From a virus, in IMG/VR virus record IMGVR_UViG_3300045996_003022, positions 1-37,511 of that record: 37,511 nt of DNA. One strand, given 5' to 3'. Below, one piece after another: positions 32,705-37,511 of this stretch. The notes under the pieces are model-generated. The model made no database searches and was not told where the DNA came from. It worked only from the letters and a program-made list of their open reading frames with translations. Positions within the stretch are counted from its first letter, which is position 1. Each line of letters begins with the position of its first letter. A program made the position numbers and the translations under genes.

Positions 32705-32809
32705 ATGGACATTAACCAAATAGAGGCAAGTATATTTGAAAATGAATTTGTAATAGAACTAATTTTATTGGAACCAGAAGTTAAATATGCGCAAGAAAAG
32801 TATTTTTAA
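32705..32809 (+). CDS. Hypothetical small acidic protein, 34 aa
   Basis: A 34-residue acidic peptide with AAGGAG 7 nt before the ATG and just upstream of the tandem paralogues. Helical and charged, not membrane-spanning. Confidence 0.45.
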   Translation: MDINQIEASIFENEFVIELILLEPEVKYAQEKYF

Positions 32810-32821
32810 AAGGGGTTTATC

Positions 32822-33211
32822 ATGGCTAATTTACTGGAAGAAACTTTAGAAGTATTAGAAGATAATGGGAAAAAATCAGACGATGTTAAATGGATTGGAT
32901 GTGATGATATATGGTTTAGCTTCTCCGAATTTTCTGAATTGGCAAATTTTGATTACGATAATGGCTATGGGGGCCAAATTATTAATTATTCTTTAGTAGT
33001 AGTTGGAGATGATTGGTGGTTAGAGCGCCATGAATATGATGGGGCAGAAGGCTGGGAATTCAAACAATTACCAAAGAAACCTGAACGAGAAGACAAATCA
33101 GAAACTTATATTCAACAAATAAGCAGGCGTGAATTGCTTAACGATGGGTACAAAGATTGTTTACCCGAAGAATTACTAGATGCTGTTTATAGGAGACGTT
33201 ATAATGAGTAA
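32822..33211 (+). CDS. Hypothetical GDDWW-motif protein, copy 1, 129 aa
   Basis: Small acidic protein with a conserved stretch 'SLVVVGDDWWLERHEYDGAEGWEFKQLP' (about residues 58-86) of unknown function. Copy 2 follows immediately, and the two overlap by 8 nt. Shared elements are an N-terminal 'LLEETLEVLE' helix, a 'FDYD' segment and the GDxWW strand pair, so they arose by tandem duplication. The compact WW/aromatic core suggests a binding domain. Confidence 0.75.
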   Translation: MANLLEETLEVLEDNGKKSDDVKWIGCDDIWFSFSEFSELANFDYDNGYGGQIINYSLVVVGDDWWLERHEYDGAEGWEFKQLPKKPEREDKSETYIQQISRRELLNDGYKDCLPEELLDAVYRRRYNE

Positions 33212-33641
33212 TTTTTTAGAAGACACAATTAGCGCCTTAGAACAGGAAGAAAAGGAACCGAAAGATGTTGTTTTTGTTGCGAATATGAATATAAACAATA
33301 GATTTCGGTGTACATGGGAAGATTTTGCCAAAAATGCCAACTTTGGTTACGATCCACATGCTAGCTTTACAGACATTGACGAAGATTTAATTATTGTCGG
33401 TGATAATTGGTGGTTTGAATGGGAAAGACATAAAACAGGATTCCACTGCTGGGAATTTAAAACTATGCCCGTTAAAGAAGAGCTTAAACATAGGAAAAAA
33501 TTAACAGAATACGATTTTTTAAATATGTATAAACATGTGAAACCTTATCAACCTGGAACTGGAATTAAAGCCAAAGATATTAAAGATGAGTCGGATCTGC
33601 TTGGTGACCTGATAAGAGAAAGAGACAGTAAAAATGAATAA
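33204..33641 (+). CDS. Hypothetical GDNWW-motif protein, copy 2, 145 aa
   Basis: Paralogue of the preceding gene: 'SNFLEDTISALEQ', 'FGYD' and 'DLIIVGDNWWFEWERHKTGFHCWEFKTMP' align with it. A longer C-terminal tail is present (ends GDLIRERDSKNE). I set the start at the ATG at 33204, behind AGGAGA, overlapping the previous stop; an upstream frame opening at 33180 ignores that site. Function unknown. Confidence 0.75.
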   Translation: MSNFLEDTISALEQEEKEPKDVVFVANMNINNRFRCTWEDFAKNANFGYDPHASFTDIDEDLIIVGDNWWFEWERHKTGFHCWEFKTMPVKEELKHRKKLTEYDFLNMYKHVKPYQPGTGIKAKDIKDESDLLGDLIRERDSKNE

Positions 33642-34047
33642 AAAACGCTCAAAACTAGATGAATTAAATGAATTATACGAAAAACAAACTTATACAGAAA
33701 AACAACTATCAAAATTCAGAAAACTTAGAGAAAAATGGATAGAAGAATTTAATAATCTTGATGAAAAAACTAAAGAAGAAACAAATAATGAAACAAATAA
33801 GGAAACAAAAATAATAGAAGAAAGTAAAAGTGGTCCAGATCCAATCTTATGGTTTGAAAGTATAGAGTCTGACATACCTATTATTGAGTATGGAAAATTA
33901 ATTGGATTTACTAAAATTTACGGAAAAAGAACAGCTATCAGAGAAAGCGATTTTGAAAATGGGTATGATTGGAAGGTGGTACATAAAAATGGTAAACCAC
34001 ATTCAATGAAGAAAGTAAAATATTCTAAAGTAATAAACAATGAGTGA
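33634..34047 (+). CDS. Hypothetical protein, 137 aa
   Basis: N-terminal 60 residues are a charged coiled coil with low-complexity Asn/Glu/Thr repeats (KEETNNETNKETK); the C-terminal 70 residues form an alpha/beta domain with a 'GYDWKVVHKNGKPHSMK' end. Overlaps the previous gene by 8 nt and the next by 8 nt. No family recognised. Confidence 0.65.
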   Translation: MNKKRSKLDELNELYEKQTYTEKQLSKFRKLREKWIEEFNNLDEKTKEETNNETNKETKIIEESKSGPDPILWFESIESDIPIIEYGKLIGFTKIYGKRTAIRESDFENGYDWKVVHKNGKPHSMKKVKYSKVINNE

Positions 34048-34207
34048 CTCAAAAGACCTATCTACAGAAGTAAAGACTGTTTTGCATGGTGAAATTTTAG
34101 ATAACAATAAAATATGTGAACCTCATTCAATGCTTTATGGAAAAACTACTACTAAAAAAGATTGTTCATTATGTAATGCATTATATAATTATTGGTTGAG
34201 AGGATAG
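34040..34207 (+). CDS. Small putative zinc-binding protein, 55 aa
   Basis: ATG overlaps the preceding stop (ATGAGTGA). Cys/His spacing C-x2-H (CEPH, residues 26-29) and C-x2-C (CSLC, 42-45) suggests one metal site. The last 15 nt are antisense to the 3' end of tRNA-Tyr (34193-34277), so the two convergent transcripts collide here. The frame is short and has no clear ribosome site beyond coupling. Confidence 0.5.
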   Translation: MSDSKDLSTEVKTVLHGEILDNNKICEPHSMLYGKTTTKKDCSLCNALYNYWLRG

Positions 34208-34277
34208 GATTTGAACCTATGAAGCCAGAGGCACCGAATTTACAGTCCGGCCGTTTTAGCCACTCACGCACCTCTCA
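34193..34277 (-). tRNA. tRNA-Tyr(GTA)
   Basis: A complete 85-nt tRNA with all arms: acceptor TGAGAGG/CCTCTCA, D stem CGT/ACG, anticodon stem CCGGA/TTCGG around loop CTGTAAA (anticodon GTA), a long variable arm (GCC/GGC) and a T arm ATAGG/CCTAT with loop TTCAAAT. A discriminator A and encoded CCA (ACCA) follow. The arms match bacterial type-II tRNA-Tyr. It is the last gene of the leftward RNA cluster; its 3' end overlaps the antisense zinc-ribbon gene. Confidence 0.9.
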
Positions 34278-34335
34278 ATACATCTCTTACTTTATAAACT
34301 AATACGCCTACTTTATAAAGTAAGCCCATAATAAG

Positions 34336-34498
34336 TCGGAACGGGCAGGAATTGCACCTGCTTGGTATTGATTGATAGCTTAATACCGGGCCCTTACTGT
34401 CCTAGGATACACAAGCTATAACTTTATGACTGTGCTTTCTACCCAGCTTATCATTTCGTATAGATGCCCTACACTTCACTGTCAGTGCTGCCGTTCCG
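34336..34498 (-). ncRNA. Long tRNA-like RNA A, about 163 nt
   Basis: On the minus strand an 8-bp acceptor-like helix CGGAACGG/CCGTTCCG closes the whole RNA, with ACTT after it. Next to the 5' strand a 5-bp arm GCACT/AGTGT carries loop GACAGTGA (D-like). Before the 3' strand is a 5-bp arm GCAGG/CCTGC with loop TGCAATT (T-like). In between are a GGTATT/AATACC hairpin and a central arm AAGCT/AGCTT with a 27-nt loop containing ACAGTCATAAAGTT. RNA B at 34509-34673 shares this plan with covarying stems. The loop and size exclude an ordinary tRNA; a new tRNA-like RNA class is inferred. Confidence 0.7.
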
Positions 34499-34508
34499 TA
34501 AAATCAAG

Positions 34509-34673
34509 TGACAACAGGCCAGAATTGCACTGACTCGCGGAAATCACATCAGTACTCCACTGCTTCTTACCTAAATAAATAGAGCCTGGGATTTCGCTTG
34601 AGAATTTAAACCTTCTGACTGCGGCTTCTCAAGGCCAGGTTACATGTGCTTCGCTGTCAGCACCGCTGTTGTC
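34509..34673 (-). ncRNA. Long tRNA-like RNA B, about 165 nt
   Basis: An 8-bp acceptor-like helix GACAACAG/CTGTTGTC is followed by ACTT. The D-like arm GTGCT/AGCAC has loop GACAGCGA and the T-like arm GTCAG/CTGGC has loop TGCAATT. The central arm is CCTGG/CCAGG plus 8 bp CTTGAGAA/TTCTCAAG around a 21-nt loop with GCAGTCAGAAGGTT. A small hairpin (CAGT/ACTG) lies before the T arm. Compared with RNA A, loops are conserved while stems differ but still pair, which supports a real RNA. The central loop replaces an anticodon; its function is unknown. Confidence 0.7.
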
Positions 34674-34683
34674 GTCAAACTAG

Positions 34684-34757
34684 TGGGGCATGGACAGGAC
34701 TCGAACCTGCGCCGGTGGATTAAATGTCCAATGCTCTACCAACTGAGCTACCTTGCC
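34684..34757 (-). tRNA. Aberrant tRNA-Lys-like gene (anticodon TTT)
   Basis: D-arm and T-arm are canonical (GGTAGCTCAGTTGGTAGAGC; GCAGG TTCGAGT CCTGT). The anticodon loop is CATTTAA, giving TTT for lysine, but position 33 is A instead of the nearly universal T, and the top pair of the anticodon stem (T-C) is mismatched. The acceptor GGCAAGG/CCATGCC has one A-A mismatch, and two extra G-C pairs extend it outward (GGGGCAAGG/CCATGCCCC, to 34759). No encoded CCA (ACTA instead). It may be a decaying tRNA or a specialised one; function doubtful. Confidence 0.65.
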
Positions 34758-34769
34758 CCATAAACAAGC

Positions 34770-34896
34770 GGCCAATAAAAATCTGATGCATGAATTTAGG
34801 CTTCATGCTGCCGTATAGGAACCCCGTTACAGCACCCTCAGTTACACCACGGGACCAAAGCAAGCAACTTCAAAGGGTGTGAAAGCTTTATTGGCC
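34770..34896 (-). ncRNA. Structured RNA C, about 127 nt
   Basis: A perfect 10-bp closing helix (GGCCAATAAA at the 5' end, TTTATTGGCC at the 3' end, 34770-34779 with 34887-34896) encloses two arms: a 6-bp TCCCGT/ACGGGG stem with a 21-nt loop, and a 7-bp GCATGAA/TTCATGC hairpin with 7-nt loop GCCTAAA. It begins exactly where the upstream promoter should start transcription. It resembles RNAs A and B in a long closing helix followed by GCTT and a central 21-nt loop, but lacks a T-like arm, so kinship is uncertain. Confidence 0.55.
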
Positions 34897-34902
34897 AATT
34901 TG

Positions 34903-34930
34903 ATTATAACAGAAATTGATTATTATTCAA
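34903..34930 (-). promoter_or_regulatory. Promoter of the RNA cluster
   Basis: Minus-strand TTGAAT (34925-34930), a 16-nt spacer and consensus TATAAT (34903-34908). The expected start is about 34896, the first base of RNA C. It drives all RNAs from 34896 to 34193. Confidence 0.7.
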
Positions 34931-34959
34931 TAATTATTTTTATAATAGAGATCTTTATA

Positions 34960-35286
34960 TTATCGGGCCAATAAGCTTTCATCAAAATTAACATTATATT
35001 TTCTATTAGCTATTTCAACAGCTTCATCTACTGTTTTTCCTTCATTTATATAATTAATAGCCGTATGTTGCCACATCCATTTTTTTTCATAATTGATAGG
35101 CTCTGTTTGAAAACTAATATGTTCTAACTCTTTCAAAGGATAGTTAAAATCGTTATAACCAGCTTCATGAAATACAAAGTTAGAAAATGATATATTATCT
35201 TCTGTCACAAGAGCTTCATCAAAATTAATATCGCCAGATATTTTTTTTATTTTAATTAATGATTCTATTAGTTTACTAATCTTCAT
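34960..35286 (-). CDS. Hypothetical protein, 108 aa
   Basis: Unrecognised acidic protein with a helical N-terminus (KISKLIESLIKIKK), a central beta-rich part and an 'EGKTVDEAVEIANRKYNV' helix near the end. Last gene of the leftward accessory block. Overlaps the upstream gene by 11 nt; the RNA-cluster promoter lies 30 bp after its stop. Confidence 0.65.
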   Translation of the reverse strand: MKISKLIESLIKIKKISGDINFDEALVTEDNISFSNFVFHEAGYNDFNYPLKELEHISFQTEPINYEKKWMWQHTAINYINEGKTVDEAVEIANRKYNVNFDESLLAR

Positions 35287-35527
35287 TGTTCAATACCTTT
35301 TCTACTTGGCTTTTCATAAACTCAAGCGCCCCAATCATTTCCAAACCAGTATTTTTCTTAAACGCAAAAATCCTTTCGATACTATCTCCATTACTATCTT
35401 TTTTTATGAAAAAAGCCGCAAAACCAGATTTATTAGATTTTTTAAATTTTTCAACCCACTCTTCTAGCTGTTTTAAGTCTTCAGCATCGTTCTCTTTTGA
35501 GGGTTTACCAAAATCTATCAATTTCAC
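35276..35527 (-). CDS. Hypothetical protein, 83 aa
   Basis: Small alpha/beta protein with pattern KSGFAAFFIKKDSNGDSIER, then an 'FAFKKNTGLEMIGALEFMK' helix. No family recognised. The start is a GTG overlapping the upstream stop (GTGA), with AAGTGGG upstream. Confidence 0.6.
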   Translation of the reverse strand: MKLIDFGKPSKENDAEDLKQLEEWVEKFKKSNKSGFAAFFIKKDSNGDSIERIFAFKKNTGLEMIGALEFMKSQVEKVLNNED

Positions 35528-35640
35528 GGCTTATTAACCCACTTTTTCAATAACAAATACCCACAAAAAGAAACTGAAAGTATAAATCCTACCAGCAGCA
35601 AGATACAGCCAATTTGTGTGAAAGTGACCTCATTTGTCAT
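35524..35640 (-). CDS. Small membrane protein, 38 aa
   Basis: ATG at 35640 begins MTNEVTFTQIGCILLLVGFI, one hydrophobic helix followed by a short Lys-rich end (LLLKKWVNKP). It overlaps the preceding 49-aa membrane gene by 11 nt and the next gene by 4 nt, so it sits in a compact coupled string. A spanin, holin-like or accessory role is possible; no signature. Confidence 0.55.
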   Translation of the reverse strand: MTNEVTFTQIGCILLLVGFILSVSFCGYLLLKKWVNKP

Positions 35641-35779
35641 TTTCTACACCACAAGCCTGGGGTAATAATAAATCTAATTTTTTATTGATTTCTTTTAAAT
35701 TAGAACTCATAGAGAAAATAATAATAAGAAAAAAACCTATTACACTTCCCCAAATAATTCCGATTATGTGTTCTTTCAT
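35630..35779 (-). CDS. Small membrane protein, 49 aa
   Basis: MKEHIIGIIWGSVIGFFLII opens a single transmembrane helix (about residues 5-24), followed by a short charged helical tail (KEINKKLDLLLPQACGVEN). AAGGGATTACCGG precedes the ATG, which overlaps the Acb2-like stop (ATGA). N-in topology and a charged periplasmic or cytoplasmic tail are compatible with an i-spanin-like or holin-like role, but it is short for either. Confidence 0.55.
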   Translation of the reverse strand: MKEHIIGIIWGSVIGFFLIIIFSMSSNLKEINKKLDLLLPQACGVENDK

Positions 35780-36093
35780 CCGGTAATCCCTTTAACCGCC
35801 CACATAACTGCTTCTTCAATCTTCGTTTTTGCTAAAGATAATTCTCGGTTACTTCCTAATTTATCAACAAAATTATAAAAATCTCTACCAGTTTGTTTTA
35901 TTAAATCCATATTATCCCGCTCCGCTGCGGATAATGGTCTTGGAGTTAATCGCATAATATCTTTTTGTTTATTTTGTTCGGCCGGTATATTTTCGTTTAA
36001 ATCTTTCATTTTAACTCCTATTCCTATACTTTTGAGTAAACATTCAAGCTGTTTATCTGGATTCCAATAATCAAAAAACTTTGGCTTATCCAT
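35776..36093 (-). CDS. Acb2/Tad1-like cyclic-nucleotide sponge (anti-CBASS)
   Basis: The C-terminal 45 residues (about 61-105: 'MDLIKQTGRDFYNFVDKLGSNRELSLAKTKIEEAVMWAVKGITG') match the Acb2/Tad1 helical-hairpin domain, marked by 'R.LSLA.TK.EEA.MWA...I'. Acb2 proteins form hexamers that sequester cyclic oligonucleotides made by CBASS, and some bind Thoeris signals. The N-terminal 55 residues (WNPDKQLECLLKSIGI...) are variable in the family. It lies among tiny membrane-protein genes. I infer protection against a nucleotide-signalling defence; which signal it binds cannot be told from sequence. A related hairpin protein of other function is the main alternative. Confidence 0.75.
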   Translation of the reverse strand: MDKPKFFDYWNPDKQLECLLKSIGIGVKMKDLNENIPAEQNKQKDIMRLTPRPLSAAERDNMDLIKQTGRDFYNFVDKLGSNRELSLAKTKIEEAVMWAVKGITG

Positions 36094-36102
36094 TAATTAT
36101 AC

Positions 36103-36177
36103 TCAATGCAACATAAAGATTGATAAAATCATTAATAAAATAAATGCTATAGCAATAAATGGTGCCATTATTTCCAT
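36103..36177 (-). CDS. Membrane micropeptide, 24 aa
   Basis: MEIMAPFIAIAFILLMILSI then FMLH: one hydrophobic helix. The start shares TAATG with the preceding stop, and GAGGG lies 7 nt upstream. It ends 9 nt before the Acb2-like start. Could be a small holin or a leader peptide; no homologue recognised. Confidence 0.45.
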   Translation of the reverse strand: MEIMAPFIAIAFILLMILSIFMLH

Positions 36178-36338
36178 TAATTACCCTCTTTTTCCAGCTC
36201 CACCATATGATCTAGCATCTTCTGGTACTTCTTAAGCTTGGCTTTTTGAGCACTGATATCGGCCTTATTAGATTCCAACCAATCGTTAATATCACGAATG
36301 TTTTGCTCTAACTTTTGTTTATGGTTAATGTCGCTCAT
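36177..36338 (-). CDS. Small coiled-coil protein, 53 aa
   Basis: A 53-residue helix-rich frame (residues 5-48 with heptad-like Leu/Ile spacing, e.g. LEQNIRDINDWLESN and KLKKYQKMLDHMVELEKE) with AAGGGAGAAATCAA before the ATG, which overlaps the stop of the preceding gene (ATGA). It probably forms a coiled-coil oligomer. Confidence 0.6.
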   Translation of the reverse strand: MSDINHKQKLEQNIRDINDWLESNKADISAQKAKLKKYQKMLDHMVELEKEGN

Positions 36339-36898
36339 TTGATTTCTCCCTTAAAATGATGTGAGGCCCCAGTTAAAAAATCGTAAATCTTTTTGGCAGC
36401 TTCTAAATATTTATCGGTATCTACATTCTCGCCAAAAGCAAATGTGTCACATGCTATTTTAATAGACTTCTCTGCTATTTCTGGATTAAATACAAAAAAT
36501 GATGGATCAACGACTTCTGACTCATCTTCTGGAATTTCGGCCGATTCTTTTTTAAGTTTTTCAAATTGTTCGTTTTTAATTTTTTGAATTTCTTTAAATT
36601 CTTCTGTTGTTCCGAATGAAAGATAGCCCCTGATTTTTCTTTTTAATCCAGAAAGGGCCAATATTACTGGATCTTCGATAATATCGAACTGGGTAAATTC
36701 ACTATTAGGACTAGCTGGAAGCCCGCTAAGGTCTCGAATAATCTGAGTGCATACTTCAGAAAACGGATAAGCTTTATGCTTTACTACAGCAGTGTGGTAT
36801 CCGAATTTTTTGCAACAGTAACAAATATTGAACAGGTTATCGCATTCATCTGACCCCACCTTAACGGTAATACCTTCTAGTGATTTGTCGTATATCAT
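36335..36898 (-). CDS. Hypothetical protein with Cys/His N-terminus, 187 aa
   Basis: Residues about 28-55 ('ICYCCKKFGYHTAVVKHKAYPFSEVC') resemble the N-terminal part of the adjacent 162-aa protein ('CSCPSCEQYGHHKVRIEHKPTGIIVEHS'): C-x-C-C, G-Y/H-H, then V-x-H-K. The remaining two-thirds is helical and acidic (KKESAEIPEDESEV). ATGA overlap with the preceding gene. Unknown function; a metal-binding N-terminal domain shared by both is inferred. Confidence 0.65.
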   Translation of the reverse strand: MIYDKSLEGITVKVGSDECDNLFNICYCCKKFGYHTAVVKHKAYPFSEVCTQIIRDLSGLPASPNSEFTQFDIIEDPVILALSGLKRKIRGYLSFGTTEEFKEIQKIKNEQFEKLKKESAEIPEDESEVVDPSFFVFNPEIAEKSIKIACDTFAFGENVDTDKYLEAAKKIYDFLTGASHHFKGEIK

Positions 36899-37383
36899 TC
36901 TAAATCCCCATATCTAAACAGAATAGACTCGATAGCTGCCATAACGCATTCTTTGAGTTTATCCTTTGCATTTTTATAAAGTTCATCATTTGTACAAACT
37001 TTTAATATAGGAAACATGGCTTCCCATTCTCTAATTTGATTGATTAGGAATATTTCAGTATCTCTTAGATAATTTTCGCAACTTGGCGGTTGGGGAAGTG
37101 GTTGTGATTGTTGCATATTTTCTTCTCCCGGAAATTGTTTTCTTAAAATATCTTTAAGTTTTCGCATACCGCCTTCGCTAGGTCGTTCGACAGCAGGATC
37201 TTGTAAAAAAGTACTATGCTCTACAATTATTCCTGTTGGTTTGTGTTCAATTCTAACTTTGTGATGTCCATATTGTTCGCATGAAGGACAACTACAAGTT
37301 TTTGGTCCATATAGCCTTTGAGTATAATGATATTCAACTACAATATCGTCACATAAAGTCAAAAAATAGTCTTCAGCTTTCAT
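36895..37383 (-). CDS. Hypothetical protein with CxCxxC motif, 162 aa
   Basis: The first gene after the junction promoter: SD AAAGG and ATG follow the leader hairpin when the circle is closed. Residues about 29-35 (KTCSCPSC) and a following GHH suggest a zinc site, and the strand pair VRIEHKPTGIIVEH resembles a release-factor-like 'VRITHIPTG' strand only superficially (no GGQ). A Pro/Gln-rich linker (QQSQPLPQPPS) separates a C-terminal helical part. Shares its N-terminal Cys/His pattern with the next gene. Confidence 0.65.
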   Translation of the reverse strand: MKAEDYFLTLCDDIVVEYHYTQRLYGPKTCSCPSCEQYGHHKVRIEHKPTGIIVEHSTFLQDPAVERPSEGGMRKLKDILRKQFPGEENMQQSQPLPQPPSCENYLRDTEIFLINQIREWEAMFPILKVCTNDELYKNAKDKLKECVMAAIESILFRYGDLE

Positions 37384-37384
37384 T

Positions 37385-37511
37385 AATTAATCCTTTAACT
37401 ATTTAGATAACGCTGCAAGGGAAATCTTAAAAACTCTTGCAGCGGTTAATTTAGCCAAAGAGGAACCAAGGGCCAAATTGAACAATTGAATTATAAACAA
37501 TTTTCAGAGGA
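37385..37511. repeat. Right copy of exact 127-bp terminal repeat
   Basis: Identical to bases 1-127. Removing one copy gives a 37,384-bp circle. The hairpin of the left copy appears here at 37411-37444. Confidence 0.95.

Noticed and set aside
34336-34673. The two long RNAs as tmRNA or intron-containing tRNAs
   Set aside because: They are far shorter than tmRNA, lack a coding tag, and the conserved central loop does not leave a spliced anticodon arm. No group I core elements were seen.
36895-37383. Release-factor-like protein (VRIEHKPTGIIVE)
   Set aside because: Only a short strand resembles class-I release factors; the GGQ motif and the flanking domain are missing.

Overview
The window is the complete circular genome of a tailed phage, almost certainly a podovirus. 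The first 127 bases recur exactly as the last 127, so the unique circle is 37,384 bp. The DNA is AT-rich and genes are packed with ATGA/TAATG-type overlaps and good Shine-Dalgarno sites; the standard bacterial code fits. The host is a Gram-negative bacterium: the phage carries an outer-membrane beta-barrel protein and a lipoprotein. The barrel protein recalls outer-membrane proteins of Legionella-like gammaproteobacteria, but that host guess is weak. No integrase was recognised.

Layout. (1) A leftward early block starts at the replication initiator (7518), runs to coordinate 1 and continues across the circle junction from 37383 to 34960. It holds a lambda O-like initiator with the probable origin inside it, a P-like helicase loader, SSB, many small accessory genes (YopX, HigA-like and DUF2314-like proteins), the small terminase, an Acb2-like anti-CBASS sponge and several tiny membrane proteins. 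(2) A rightward block (7787-11632) carries a YqaJ exonuclease, RecT, two small proteins, the large terminase and a membrane micropeptide. (3) A long leftward virion block (31260-11923) holds, in transcription order, a patatin phospholipase, a lipoprotein, the S74 fibre, a small protein, a P22-like portal, a small protein, scaffold, an N4-gp56-type coat, a small virion protein, tail adaptor, tail hub, tail-collar fibre, two small genes and three ejection proteins. (4) A rightward accessory block (31371-34207) has the outer-membrane protein and eight small genes, two of them tandem paralogues. (5) A leftward RNA cluster (34896-34193), with its own promoter, encodes tRNA-Tyr, an aberrant tRNA-Lys-like gene and three long structured RNAs.

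How it fits together. O, P and SSB would load the host helicase at the iterons in the O gene; YqaJ and RecT supply recombination and concatemer formation; TerS and TerL, encoded 8 kb apart on opposite strands, package DNA through the P22-like portal. Two short sequence motifs recur at promoters: one at the accessory, recombination and early operons, another pressed against the -10 box of four leftward promoters. They suggest a phage-wide regulatory scheme.

The most novel item is a pair of about 164-nt tRNA-like RNAs (34336-34498 and 34509-34673). They share an acceptor-like helix, a covarying D-like arm, a T-like arm with the same loop, and an enlarged central arm where an anticodon arm would be. 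No endolysin or classical holin was recognised; the patatin, the lipoprotein and the many tiny membrane proteins are candidates for entry or lysis roles.
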